This document shows, in pieces, positions 1 through 12,699 of a stretch of 64,000 bases of DNA. The stretch lies in assembly GCF_021347895.1 (NCBI RefSeq), contig NC_067123.1, positions 8,561,828-8,625,827 of the forward strand, read 5' to 3'. The stretch comes from Acanthochromis polyacanthus (taxonomy: Eukaryota; Chordata; Actinopteri; Pomacentridae). The notes under the pieces were generated by a model. It worked only from the letters and a program-made list of their open reading frames with translations, had not been told where the DNA came from and made no database searches. Made by a program: the position numbers and the translations under genes. Numbering within the stretch: position 1 is the stretch's first letter; the number at the start of each line of letters is the position of its first letter.

Positions 1-1335
1 ACCTGGTGGTACAGCCAGGTACTACAGCCAATCAAGAATACATTTTCTGTGAGGTTCATTTCTCGGGAACAGCAACGATATTTTTGGGGCATGTTTAATT
101 GTCCCAAAATGTCAGAAACCAAAAAATCCCAATAAACATTGTTTGAATGTCATTATTTTACTCCATTACTAATCATTTCAAGCAATATTCAGGGTAGTGT
201 TCTTTACCTCTCACAGATGATGGTCTAATGAGGATAATTCACTTGTTTTTAATTTTAAAAAACGCTAAATGTTAAAACTTTTTTTTTTAATGGACACTAG
301 AATGACCTACATATAAAATACACTTGTTTTACATGACACTGATTTTTAAAAAATGTTTATATTTTGTTTTTTTAACCTTAAAATTGGTCAGTTTGACCCG
401 CAACATAACAGAAAAGTTAAGCAGAGGATACAGGTTTTCTCTGTCTTTTGGAGCTTTGGAGCCACAGTACACCCTACTCTCTAGAGTCTAGACTACATTT
501 CAGACAGTCTCTACAGGAGCTTTACAACAGGGTTCAGTGATATAAAAATGTACATTTTTTTTCTTAATGCATTGCAGAGCTTTTCATTTTTCAAGCACAT
601 ACACCAGGTTCATTTTGGAAACTTCAATGTACTTCAAGTGCATATTATCAATGAAAAATGTATTGTATTGGAACTTGGTATTGGCAAAAAATAACTAAAT
701 AATAAATAATAAATGACCCTAAGGTGGTTTGGGGCAAAAAAAAAAACTTAAGTAGGATGTTCTTAATTTTCAGTCAAAGATAGGATTTACAGATGTTTAG
801 GACTTTTCTGACTATTGATAGTTTGTTAAAATGTATAAACACTGAAATGCCACAATCCAAGCAACATGTCCGGCCATTAGGAGCACCCATGGACTCACAC
901 AAATGCACTTTAGCTGCGACTTAGTAAAGTCAGTGAAGGTTTAGTTCTTCAGCTTTAGAGTGTGGACTGGAATTAGTCGCTAGTTTATTGGTAAGGCCAT
1001 GCTTATAGTCATTTCTGCAGCCCAAAAACTTTATCTGCACAATGACTATGCTCCAAGATCAGCTGTCCATGTGGTCAGAATTAACGTGCATGCACAGAAA
1101 CACATAAATGTCAAGCTACTGTGCATGTACACAGAACAAGAGCTGTCCAATTTATGCATCTGCAAAGGAATGTAGTGAAGGCTTAAGTGTAAATGTTGAA
1201 GCAGAGCAGGTATGGAGATGAGCAGAAAACGCACATCTTAAGTTTTGAATTGTTTTGAAGTTGCATATGAAGCGAACACTCAGCTTTTGGATTCACAGCA
1301 GGTGGTTGGTAGCAAAGCGGCAACGGATTTAGAAG
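1..1335. other. Non-coding DNA, no feature recognised
   Basis: AT-rich sequence without a convincing exon, RNA gene or repeat that I recognise. Poly-A and poly-T runs are scattered through it. Only short chance ORFs occur. Confidence 0.5.
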
Positions 1336-1605
1336 AGAGACGAGGTGGGAAGGAGAGAAGAAAAAATTCGGGAGTGGGAAAGGGTGATGAAGTTTGAGCG
1401 GATGAGAGGAGAAGAGAGCAGAAGGAGATAACAGAAGACAGAAGAATAAAGGAGAAGAGAGGAGGTGAGAGGACAAGGAGATGAGGGAGTTGAAAGAGGA
1501 AGAGAGGTGATGAACCAGAAGCTGATGAGAGGAGAGCAGATGAAAGAAGAGAGCTGAAACGCGAACAGAGGAGATGAGAGGAGAAGAGGGGAGGAGATGA
1601 AATGA
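1336..1605. repeat. Purine-rich (GA) low-complexity tract
   Basis: About 270 bases in which the plus strand is overwhelmingly G and A, made of degenerate GAGA, GGAG and AAGAG words with no fixed period. The minus-strand reading is rich in Ser, Leu and Pro codons, which explains the ORFs of 97 and 154 codons there without any protein homology. Such polypurine tracts can adopt triplex or other non-B structure, but that is general knowledge and not shown here. Confidence 0.75.
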
Positions 1606-4340
1606 ATAGTAATTGGGGCTTTAACACTGCCAAGGATAGGTTTCCCATTCCCCCTTTGCTGTCCATACTAACAACGTATACAGCGCCCATCCTGTAAAGT
1701 GGATAAACGAGTCCACCAAAGCAGTGAAATTTTACGAGGTGCACAAGTGTAAAGATTCAGGATAAAGAGCTGCAGCCTCTTGTTCGTCTCTGTCATATTA
1801 TGCCGATAAAACGCCACGCTGCTGTGACTGCAGGCTGCCGTGACGTCTGTGTGGATGACAGATGCCCTCTCCTGCAGCTTCCTTTCTGGGCCAATATCTT
1901 TGAACCTGTTCAAATCCTGCCGTCTCACTGTTCCTCCCAGCACACCTGTTTTTCCCCCTTTATTCATCCCCTTCTGTTCCGGAGAGCGAGACAACGTGGA
2001 GGCTCACACACATAATTTCTAAACCCGGGAATTGACTTGGAAGGCGAGCGTTTAGTCTTATCTGACACGGAGGTGGAAAAGACGGCGCTCTCAGACTTGA
2101 TGGGAAAAACCTTTCAACATACAGATTTAACTCCGGCTTGAATCACAATCACACTAATGCTACGGCTGCAATGGAAATGATAATGTATGGTAAGGTGTGT
2201 AGATTGCATTACAATAAGGTGCACTGAGATGCAAAGCAGGTAAGACAGTTGTTATAAAAGTTAAGTTTGGTGTCGGTGGCAAACACAGCATCTAGTAGAA
2301 GTTCTGCTGCTGTGGTTTGACACAGTTTAAAGCTGCTGTAATTTATAGATTAGCAATCAAATCAAATGTGTAATGTGAAGAATTCAAGACACCTGTAGTG
2401 TCAAGATAAATAGAACTTGACTCTGCAGTTGTTGAAGTGTCTTTAAGCTCATTGTTTTGGCTCTTATGACTTGCAATTTCAATTTGAATTCACCTTATCT
2501 GCTCTCAGTTCTGTTATTTCCAGCAGGAGTTGAAAAGCCTGCTGAGCATCAGACAAAATGTGGCTTTTCGCTGCAGGAACTCCCTTTTAGCCTTTGTACT
2601 ATTGGATATGACAGTTTTAACCTTTAAGTTAACTCTAAATGTGCCAAACAATGACAAATAATATTAGTTCCTGGACATAATTCCAGTTTTATGAGCATGT
2701 AGGAAATAGAGCAATGGAGGTTTTGTATTTTAGACTTTATGGCGACACTTGTTTTGTTTGAATTTAACCAATCAGTGCAATCTTCTCCAAGTTCAGCCAT
2801 CAAGACCTGCATAGATGTTTTTTCTGTGTCAATTAGAACCTTTTCTCCCTGAAAATAGCGACATGCGATGCTCTAAAATGGCATTTTTGCAGTTGAAACA
2901 TGCAGCTTAAAGATAACAAGCGTGAACTAAGTGGTGCATTTAGCAGCTAAACTGTCAGATACAGTATAAATCTTTGGAGATGATCAGGATGGAAAACAGA
3001 AATGAAAGAGAGTAAACACTGGGTGTTTTCAAGTGGTCAGAATAATTACTTCACATAAATTCAAACAAAGATGCCAACAGGCAAAGCTTTGCTACCATAT
3101 TTTGACTTTTGAAGGTTTTATCACTGTTGGATTTCAAATGGTCAAGAATAAATTAGGTCAGTGCTGATCTTCTGATCTTTCTCCGGGATTTATTTATGTG
3201 GACGCCTGCTGGCATGGATGCATATATTCCATCACACTGCTCAACAGGTGTAGTTTTAATAGGTGGCAGCCCTCCCGTTAGGCTCACCGCCGGATCGTTT
3301 CAAACACAAAATGTGGATCCAAAAACAAGCACGGAGCTCAGTTTGGTCTGGATCTGCTATAGCCTGCGTCTTCTGCTCCGCTGGGAATAATCTTCTGGTA
3401 AAAATGGATCTGAGTTCAGTACAGACGGGAGGTTTATGCCGCTTTTGTCTTTTAGTTCCTGCAGAGATCCTGATTCACATATTGTTTTTTACACTCTACA
3501 GAGGGATGTGTGCAAATGTGGAACTGATGTGGAAGGAAGATGCGATGTTCAGCAGCACTGCTTGTTCGTCTCCATGTTTCCCCACTTTGCAGCATGTATG
3601 CACATCAGCGGGGGCTTGATAAATGAATGATGCCGCTTGCTTGCAAACTGCAGCCAGATTTATGTTCAGACGTGGCTGATAGGGGGATCTCTGCCAGGAA
3701 TTCTTGATTGATTTTCGCAGCTTTGTGATCAGATCTCAATGCGGCGCAAATTGGACGTGAGGATCTGGCTGCCCCTTTGTTCTACCCACAGCGTTTGTGA
3801 CCCCAACGCCGACTGACGTAGAAGAATCCGCCATCTTGTGCACCCCCCGATGTCACAAATAGGCTGACCTGCCTTTGTCCTCCCCTTCTCCAACCCTCCA
3901 TCTGGCTGTTTTTCCTCCTCTTCCTCTTGTTCTCCTGCTCTTTGCCACTCTTCACCATCTGCCATATACGCTGCATCTATGCGTGTTTGTGTCACTGCCT
4001 GTTATTATTTGTCCAGGTTTGCATGTGATATACATTATAGCCCTGAATCCCCCGTGTGTTTGTGCCTTTGGGGACCTGTGCATGCCATAGGGCTGCAAAT
4101 ATAAGTTGGTGTCGTGCCCTCATTCCGTCGATTTCGCTTTCATTTTCCCCACACACAGCGTTTGTTTTAAATGCGAGCAGGAAACAATGTGGACTTCCAC
4201 GGGGTTAAATATTAATGAGAAGAGCCACAATCAATGAACATGTGTGGCTGGTTTTTGTTGTTTTGCAGAATATGACACACCTTTTCTCTTTTATATAAAC
4301 CCCCAGGAGGGATGCAGATTCTAAGACATAACTCTGCAGA
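1606..4340. other. Non-coding DNA, no feature recognised
   Basis: Single-copy-looking sequence of moderate GC content. I see no exon with a recognisable protein, no terminal repeats and no long simple repeat. The ORFs of up to 118 codons here encode no family I know. A short pyrimidine-rich run lies near 3875-3950. Confidence 0.45.
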
Positions 4341-4344
4341 TGAT

Positions 4345-4530
4345 GACGCCAAGGGGAGGAGAGGGAGGATGGGGGGAAGACGTAAAGCCCTCCATAAGTT
4401 TTTGTTATTTCATAGGCAGCCTTGGGTGGATGGATTATTCATGGGTTGGGAGAAGGGGGAGCAGAGCTGGGAGATATGGAGGTGGAGTGGAGAAAGGGAA
4501 AGAAAGACAGACAGAAAGGCAGAGAGAGGG
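4345..4530. repeat. Purine-rich low-complexity tract
   Basis: G/A-rich plus strand broken in the middle near 4390-4440 by ordinary sequence; the second half contains GACAGACAGAAAGGCAGAGA-type words. It is non-coding in appearance. Confidence 0.5.
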
Positions 4531-4872
4531 ATTGGCCTGAGAAAACGACTGAACTGTGATCATAATTACGCTGCAGCGGCTTCTAAATCAATCACACAGA
4601 CACACCAGCCTGAATAAACATGATCTGCTTTTCATCGGATAGATCCATCAAACATGAATGTACGCACAGGTGCAACTGCATAAACATGACACAGCTAAAA
4701 CACACACACACACACGTTTAACTGGAATTAACTCACAGCATCACTAATGTGTATTCAGCAGATTATAGTTGCAGCTGAGTGTCGACTTTTTTACTGAGTT
4801 GAGTACACAGTCACGACTGAAGTGTGTGTTGTGTACACACCGCTGAATGTTACAAAGCTGATAAGAAGTGCT

Positions 4873-4950
4873 TACACACACACACACGTCCACACACACA
4901 CACGTCCACACACACACACGTCCACACACACACACGTCCACACACACACC
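4873..4950. repeat. 16-bp minisatellite of CA repeats punctuated by GTCC
   Basis: Four GTCC interruptions fall at 4888, 4904, 4920 and 4936, an exact 16-base spacing, with pure CA dinucleotides between them. The unit is GTCCACACACACACAC. Because 16 is not a multiple of 3, all frames stay open as Thr-His or Val-Cys strings, giving spurious ORFs on both strands. Confidence 0.92.
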
Positions 4951-6640
4951 CTCCACTCCAGTCGGGTGGACACTGAGAGTTTTGCCCCGCCGCTGCATCG
5001 CTCACCGTGAAAACACTCGCACACTCCTAAGTAAGTCAACACACACTCTGACAAGGAGAATCACGCAGCGAGGCGAAAACACAGAACCAGTGACATAAAT
5101 ATAAAATGGCGTAAATAATAAATAAAAACTATAAAACAGTATCTCTCCACACACGGCTGCTCACCCTAAAAATCCTTTCTTCTCAGACCGGAGATCTAAA
5201 TCAGCCTGTAAAACGAGAACACAAACGCAGGCAGCGGATTGAAGCAAAGAACACGAGGCAACAACTGTAATAATCTCGGTGTCGCTACGTGTGCGAGGCC
5301 TGGGCAGAATGCCAATGACCTAAAGGTAAAAGCTGCAGCGAGACGAGATCAAAACAGACGGAAACACTCTAACGCAAATTATAGCAACATCCCATGCACG
5401 GGGCAAACATATAAAAGCTGTACATCCATGAACATACAAGAAACAAAATGGGGGAAAAAACGTCTCACACATGGACACACAAACGCAGTTACTCTCACAC
5501 ACACGAGCACTAAAAGGTCAATGGTGTAATTCTTTGCTGTCAGAGTGTGTGCTACTGTTGTGTGCGCTGCAGACAGAGGCGAGCTGACCACTTGTAATTT
5601 GTTGTGACCTTTACAGTGTCAGCTAACAAAATGAAGAGCCTGTAGGCTGACATCTGCTCTCACTAATGTCTGGGTGTGTGTCGGACATATGAGGTCTGGA
5701 AGCTGGTGGCAGCAAACACTGAAAAATTTAGGAAAGTCTTAGAAGTTCCTGCTACGAAAAGGCTCAGCGGCATCGGCTGACATCAGTGTTTCGTGTTCTT
5801 GCTGGAGATCAATACAAAAAGAACAACCAGAGGACGATTGGAAATGTGTTTACTCATGATCCTGCACAGCGTTTTGGGTAAAAGGTCTTTCCTGTCTGTA
5901 CAACTTCTGCTTTTGAGCTCTTGGGATGCCTGTTTCTGAATGTGACTAAAACACAATACAGACTGACTGACGCTGTGATGTCAGGTGAGATGCAAACAGG
6001 CAGAGATGCAACAAGAGACGCCACTTTTTTTTTTACACCTCCTTTCTCTCGTTTGACCCGTTTCCCGCGTGCTGCCTTTGCTATGCACCTTTATCTTTTG
6101 ACAAGCAAAAAACATGCCACAATAACAGTGATTAAAGGTTGCGTGATGTGAAAGTAGCAACGCTGTCTGAAGCTGCTGCCGTCGCTGCTTTTGTGCGAGT
6201 CTTTGTAAGTGAATTACAGGCAGGTCTCTGGGTGCTGCCCGTTAAAACGAAGCCACATTCAAATGTTTTGCTTTCAACGTGGCTTTTCTTTTTCTCTCCT
6301 TCACTGAGACTAAATCACTTCTACCTAGCAATAGTCAAACGCTCGCACTTAATCATCATCACGGGATTTTACAAGGTCAGTCGTTGCGCTTTTAAATCCT
6401 AAATGATGTCAAAAAATATGTTCAGTCGCAGCAATCAGTCAAGCATTACTTTTGGAGCTTAATTTTAGTGTCAGGTTGTCAGGTGTTGAAAGTAGCATTT
6501 AGCTGTTGCACGTGTTGGTAATATTTGGCACGCTACATGTGTCACAGTGACAAAAGAAGCATTTCTGCCTCCCTGAACAGCCGATGCATCCCGGAGCTTG
6601 AAAGTAGGACATGCTCTTACAAGATGGCATTTCAGGTGAA
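4951..6640. other. Non-coding DNA, no feature recognised
   Basis: No recognisable exon, RNA gene or transposon end. Scattered short CA-rich runs occur near 5460-5510. The ORFs of up to 96 codons look like chance. Confidence 0.45.
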
Positions 6641-8430
6641 CACAGAAACCAGAATTACTACTTTATCCTCACATGCCACCACCTGCCACATCTGACCAGG
6701 GTTGACCTTTGAAGGTTTGGATATTCAGCGTCATCACAGCACCATTTTAGGCAATTTAGGCATTTGCGTGGATGTGATTTAGACATGATTATGGCCAAAA
6801 GTGGATTTTTTACCAAATCTGACAAAATTCCCTCCAGATGTTCCTGATATAGAGTGTTCACGAGTTCAATTACTGCCAAAAATATAATTTATAAAGTCAC
6901 CTCTACCCAAGTCAGGCTCACTGGATGCTGACTTTGAGTAGAAGTCATCCATTGGCTGCACAGTTCATACTAATTTCTAGTTCTTTTCTGCTATATATGA
7001 GTTATTGCTTTCACCATTTTCCACTTCACTGCATCAAAACAACATCAACAACCTTGGAGCAGTGCCCTACACACTGGAAATATCAAGTGTTCTCAAGGAT
7101 TTGGGTTGTGAGGTAAGACAGTCGAGCTAATGTGTTTTTTTTTTCAGTGTATGTGGTGCCTCCCTGCTTGCAAATGTTCCACCAAAACAAATCTGTCTTT
7201 ACTATTTTAAAGGGACACCATTTGTGCAGCTTGGGCACAGCTTCGCCCAATACGATTCTGATTAATTTAAAGAAATACAAGCCAGAGTGTTTTGTCTTCC
7301 TAAAGAAAGAGTGCTAACGAAGTGCAGTTAGACCATTTTGTGCTGTAGAATCGTCTGACTATGTGGAACCACAATGATGTTGTCCTTTCACCTGAAAACT
7401 GAATCAGTTTACCTTTGAGTCCAAGTGAGCGTTTGTTTGAAATCTGACGAAATTCCTGCTACTCCTTGTGTTTTCTAAATCCCCTTTGCTGCAGGAAACA
7501 GCAACCTTGAAGCAGAAATGATTTGGATTGTGCAGTACAGCTGCCTTATCAATGTTTGTTTGTTTTTTGTTCCACATACTTGGTGCCTCCCTGCATGCAA
7601 ATGTTCCACCAAAACAAGTCCCTCTTCAATATTTTAAAGTGACATCATTCCTGCAGCTTGGGCTTACTTCCACCCAATAGGATTCTGATTGATTTAAAGA
7701 ATTACAAACAAACCAGAGCCTTTTTTCCCCTAAAAAGAGACTCAAAAAAGGGTTCGGTCGGCTATGTGAGACCATTTTTATGTTGACCAGCAATCTCAAA
7801 TTTTAATCAGTTCATCTTTGAGTCTGAGTGAGTGTTTGTTTCAAATTTGACAAGATTCCGACCTGATATAAAGCGTTCATGAGTTTGGTTATTGACAAAA
7901 CATGCTTTGTGAGGTTACATTAACGTCAGCCTGACCAATCAGATGCTGTCTTCCTGTATAAAGCTGCCATTGATCATTCATTTCATAGGACTTTCTACTC
8001 CTCTTTTGCTAACTAATATGTAGAACTGCTTTACAAAACTTCACCATATGTAATGAGGTGTCCATGCTAGTGTTTTTTTCATGTGAATTCTCCATTTTAA
8101 TGTCAGAACTCAAATGTTATACCAAAACTACTCCTCTGGCTCGATTTGAAAGGGATACCATCATGGCAGCTTGGGCTTAGCTCCGCCCAGTGAGATTCTG
8201 ATTGGTTTAAAGAAATACGAACGCATGACATTTCCCACCCTTTAGTTAACCACTCTGTGCTGTTGAGCGGTCTGACTGTGTAAGACTAATCTAATCATTT
8301 CATCATAAAGTCCTACTATCTTCTACAAAATCTGAAGAATTTCCATTAAGGTATTAAAGAGTGTGCAATCAAAAAGGCGTGCCAGATGGACAGACACATG
8401 ACTGGACGGACAACCTGAAAGCATATTGAC
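6640..8430. repeat. Degenerate tandem block of a dispersed teleost repeat (about three units)
   Basis: Three diverged copies of one module are visible. Each has a stretch ending in a TTCCACCAAAACAA-type word, then AAAGGGACACCA, GCAGCTTGGGC and GATTCTGATT followed by TTTAAAGAA. These motifs recur near 7170-7290, 7600-7700 and 8115-8215. A second shared part, with words such as TCTGACAAAATTCC and GTTCACGAGTT, appears near 6815-6880, 7440-7460 and 7845-7890. The end near 8376-8410 has the GATGGACAGAC...GGACGGACAACCTGAAA signature that I associate with a common fish repeat. No coding capacity is evident. A related piece lies at 41930-42005. Confidence 0.6.
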
Positions 8431-9506
8431 ACCAGATAGAGGAGGGTATTTTTTTCCTGAATCTTTCAGTAACGCCATGAATGAAGGTAGAGGTGTTGAA
8501 AAGGATGAACAGAGTGAGGTCAAGATGAGAGATTTCCTTTACAGAAGTTAACTTTGTACAGTAAATGGGAAAAGGCATGAATGAGAGACAGGGTTTGACC
8601 TGAGAAAATGATTAAAGAACTGGTTATCCACCGTTTATTGTGCTGCTAGAACAACTTTTTTCTTTGCACTTCTCTGTTCTACAAACTTTTTACTGGTTAC
8701 TTTTTGTCTGTTCATTGATTGAATCCAGCTTCAGTTCAGTTTCTTGAATTTAATTTCTGTTTTTCTAACCGTTTCATCATTCTTTTTGTCAGCAACATGC
8801 CTTTGTTAGACAAAATAGTTTTCAATTTTGGCACCACAATTCTTTTTTTCCTACTTTTTTTCCACTGAATTACCTTCCTTGTTCTCTAACTTATGAATGC
8901 AGCCCCATATGTTTATGTCAGAGTGTTCTCGGGCAGTCTGAGATCTACAACATGGCTGACTTTTTTCTGTTTTTTTGGCCAGAAACAACAGATACAACAT
9001 TTATGGTGCACTTGACGTAGCTTTAATTCATCATTAATCCTATTAATAAGAACATGAATGGTAAGGAGAATAAAACAGATGAAAAGCATTTTTCAGCACC
9101 ACAGAGAGACGCTGTTTAATTCAGCAGTAATACCCTGGTAGTGCACTTTAATGCTCACAGAAAATGTGTTCAGTGAAAAAAATGTTATTATCTGTTTTAT
9201 TAAAGCAATCTGTATGCCGACTACAAACAGAGAAAGGAATAATGGGAGTTCAGTGTGCAGGCTGAGTGGGAAGTTTGTTCTTTATCTGGTTTTGAGTTAA
9301 AGCAAGTGAACTTTAGCGCTTCTGTGCTACAATAGTGACGGCAACAACAGCATGAGGACGGCTTTATTAAGGGGAATTAGTGATGAATCACCCTCATGCA
9401 TCAAGAATACCCTAATTTTACACACGTTCTGTGACAATGAAGATGCAGAAAAATAGAAATACATGGCAAAAATAGCAATTTGTCAATATTCACAATATCA
9501 CAAATT
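8431..9506. other. Non-coding DNA, no feature recognised
   Basis: AT-rich sequence with poly-T runs near 8840-8870. No exon or repeat family was recognised. Confidence 0.45.
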
Positions 9507-9904
9507 ATGTTTCCAGATGAGGCTGCACAGTGGAGTAGTGGTTAGCACTTTTGCCTTGCAACAAGAAGATCCCCGTTTCAAATCCCGACCTGGTCCTGGG
9601 ATCTTTCTGCATGGAGTTTGCATGTTCTCCCTGTGCATGCGTGGGTTTTCTCCGGGTACTCCGGCTTCCTCCCACAGTCCAAAATTATGCTGAGGTTAAT
9701 TGGTGACTCTAAATTGTCCGTAGGTGTGAATGTGAGTGTGATTGTTTGTCTGTATATGTAGCCCTGTGACAGACTGGCGACCTGTCCAGGGTGTCCCCTG
9801 CCTTCGCCCGAGTCAGCTGGGATAGACTCCAGCACCCCCCGCGACCCTAGTGAGGATAAAGCGGTGTATAGAGGATGGATGGATGGATGGATGTTTCCAA
9901 ATGA
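9507..9904 (+). mobile_element. tRNA-derived SINE-like retroposon, with 14-bp target duplication
   Basis: The element itself is about 9521-9890. It begins with a tRNA-like head: an A-box-like TGGAGTAGTGG and a B-box-like GTTTCAAATCCC. The conserved body contains words such as GCATGGAGTTTGCATGTTC and CTCCGGCTTCCTCCCAC. It ends in a GGAT-repeat tail. The flanks carry a 14-base direct repeat, ATGTTTCCAGATGA at 9507-9520 and the same with one change at 9891-9904. This is the signature of LINE-machinery insertion. I recognise the body as one of the commonest short interspersed repeats of percomorph fishes. Two further copies lie in this window (36792-36881, 63392-63746). Confidence 0.85.
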
Positions 9905-10911
9905 ACTCGTGCTCTATTAGAAAAAGCTCCCCTGTAGTTCACTTCCTCTCTTTCAGCAGCAGATCTCAAACTGATCCATCTTGTGTGTGGGAGGAAAAAT
10001 GTATGTTGTTTTGGACAGAAGCATCTGCCAGAATAATACTAAACACTATTTACTGTGATGGAATAAGGCTGGATGATATAGTGGAAAAGCCCACACAATA
10101 AAATGATTCATTTCAGTTGATATTGGCACTTATTTATGATTTCTAAAGACTTATTTTTAAAAAAGAATGGGAGTAAAAGGCTTGGTTTGAATTTAACCAC
10201 ACTGACAAAGGCAAATAGGTTAATACATTTTCACACACCAAAGAAAGCATGAATAGAGATAAAGTAATTATCTCATTTTGATACACTCTGAATAGAAAAA
10301 GCTCAGAGAATCGGCTTTTAGGTAAACTGACTGAACATCAATAGCATCTAATCTGTGTTAACGTAAAAAGCTGAATTCAAAAGTTTTACAAAATGTCTAC
10401 AACTGAAAAGAGTTAGCCACCTGGATCGTAGATTTGCGATACAAGGACACTATTTTAGTTTGGACCCAACATCAAGTCCATCAGTATTTAAAGTACACCA
10501 CTGGGAGAGTGTTGTTTGGTTGGAGGTCTAAAGCGAGGTTCAGACAAGGAGGGTTTTGTGAGCATTCAAGTGGTATCGCAACTGCTCACCTCGTACCTGT
10601 GATGGAGAAGGTTCAGCCTATGACCGACCAACCCCTTCATCATGTGTTGCTGAAAAACAGACAACCTGCGGCAATTATTTTATCTGTTTGCGTGTCCTCC
10701 ATAGCACACTCCACCATCAACCGATAGAAAAAGCTTGAGATTTGTTTATGCAACTGAACTGATTTTTTCATGAAGTACTTTCATGGTGGTTTGCAGCTGA
10801 TACATTTAAATTAAACTCATTCTATCGATTAACTTCCTTATTACAGTTGATGAAGTGCCTATTACTGGTACATACTGCTCTCGCTTTATCTCCAGGGCCT
10901 ATAATGGGAAC
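9905..10911. other. Non-coding DNA, no feature recognised
   Basis: No recognisable exon, RNA gene or transposon terminus. The ORF at 10434-10727 (97 codons) resembles no protein I know. Confidence 0.4.
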
Positions 10912-11488
10912 TTAGGATGTCCTGATACCAATCCTGAGATTGGGATCAGGGTCATTTAAATCAGCTGTTCAAGTGATTGGTATTGGCATGAGCCTAAGCA
11001 CAGTCATTTGTTTCTGTACACTGCCACACAGGTGTCGTACATTTGGAGTAAGTGTTCTTAATAACTGCAGCATTATGAATTAATAATCATTTAAAATAAA
11101 AACTGAGCACGCTTGAAATCTGTCCTGTCCTGATATTGTTGTTTTAGGCCACAGACAACACATGATACAGACTGCAAAAATGGCCTGTTAAATATGCCCC
11201 GGGGAAATAGGAACATTGTCACTTTGAATTCTGGCCGGAAGTCTTTAAGTGTCACAGAAGACTTTGTCATGGTTGCCTTTCAACAGCAAAATTCCGAAAA
11301 AGCTCTCGGAACTGCCTGTCGTCTGAGCGATCACTTCCTCTGGTTGCTACAGTGTTAAACAATAAGAGGTTTCACCTGGTAAATAACCTACAATCCTTTG
11401 GAGTGTGTATTATTTTGGAAAATGGTATCAGGTACCTAATACATGATTGGATTGGAGCCTAAAAATCTTGGCTAGTACATCCCTAATG
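10912..11488. mobile_element. hAT-like non-autonomous element
   Basis: The left end reads TAGGATGTCCTGATACC and the right end, read on the minus strand, TAGGGATGTACTAGCCAAG. Both resemble the TAGGGATGTCCCGAT-type termini I know from vertebrate hAT elements. At under 0.6 kb it is far too short for a transposase. No convincing 8-bp target duplication is visible. The right half, including TGTCACAGAAGACTTTGTCATGG, is shared with 51754-52024, which supports a dispersed family. The hAT assignment is inference from the ends. Confidence 0.5.
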
Positions 11489-12699
11489 GAAACACTAACA
11501 GTTATCTGATAAAAACTGACATCCCACTCCACATTACAAGGTGCTAAGGACCTTATAGGTGTGCCGTCATGGATGATAACACATAGAATCTGTGCAACAT
11601 GTGACAGAAAATCCTGAGAACTGGCATTCTTCCACTTCACAACTGAGAGGCGGCAGCACAAATATTGCACTGCTGAAAGCTCATTAGTGAAATAAAACAC
11701 GTCTGATTGACTAAGTGCTGGTTTGAAAATTAACATGCAAATTGAGCATCTCCTCCTCACAAAAACATCTGATTGGGCTCTGGGTCATCGGTCAAGTGCT
11801 TTTAACTGCTTCTGTGAGAATTTTTCATGCGAGGGCTCGACTCTGACATGGGCTGTGCAGTTTAATTTTAATTGCCATGAATTCTTCATGTGGCTTTTTG
11901 TGAGCCATTAAAACCAAAACACGATGCCCACTGTGGAAAGCGGTGCAACCAGAAACTCAGTATTTGAAAAACACAGATGATTGTATCCCCAAGGTTACCG
12001 CCATTTAGTAAGAAAAGGTTTTTGCAAAGACTCGGCACCTTAAAAGCGGCCGGCGTCATTTATATTCATACCATCAATCACTTCTTAAATGGGGTCAACT
12101 CCTTCCAAATGCTCGGTGTCACTCCTGAATGAAAAGGTCTTTGCGTGACTCACACTTTTAAAAACATAACCCGCTGAGTGTTTCTCTCTCATGTCGCCAA
12201 TACCTATCTAATAGCGGTAGACAAATTCTGGTTTTCAAATTGGAGTGCTCTCATTTTGAAATTAGAAGCTTTGGAGAAAACACCACAATAAATGTCAGAG
12301 TGTTTCTTTTGGAGTGGAGTGGAAAATGCACACCGACAGAACATCACACTGCAAACAGAAACCACTCTTTAAACTTCGATACTACAAACTGGCTTTTGGA
12401 AGGAGACAAAATGACAGCATGGATTGTGTTTGTTCTCTCTGACAGCCGCTAAAACTGCTGGTAAAACTTTCTAATTTATATAAACACAAGACTGAATGAG
12501 TTTGTGAGAAGGTGCTGCTTGTTGTAAAATCAGACACAAAGCTGTCATCATTTATGGCATTTCAGTGTCTTTGTATTCATTGTTTTAGTTTAGTTTTGGC
12601 AATTCTTCTTAAGAGCATCAGCACCAGGCAGGTAATTTCAGTGAAAGGCTATGAAGGTTCATATACTATGCTAAATAACCTTTACTATTAACATCAGAG
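11489..12699. other. Non-coding DNA, possible conserved elements
   Basis: No gene or repeat recognised. The segments near 11755-11910 and 12030-12190 have even composition and lack microsatellites, as conserved non-coding elements often do. This is only an impression; nothing in the sequence proves function. Confidence 0.3.

Noticed and set aside
1183..1744. Minus-strand ORFs of 97 and 154 codons
   Set aside because: They read the complement of a purine-rich low-complexity tract (Ser/Leu/Pro/Phe-rich) and show no domain.
4873..4950. CRISPR-like array (regular repeats)
   Set aside because: The period is 16 bases with CA repeats as filler and no unique spacers; the genome is eukaryotic.
9521..9600. 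Possible genuine tRNA gene from the A-box/B-box-like head
   Set aside because: The sequence does not fold into a full cloverleaf by eye and continues into a SINE body with a target duplication.
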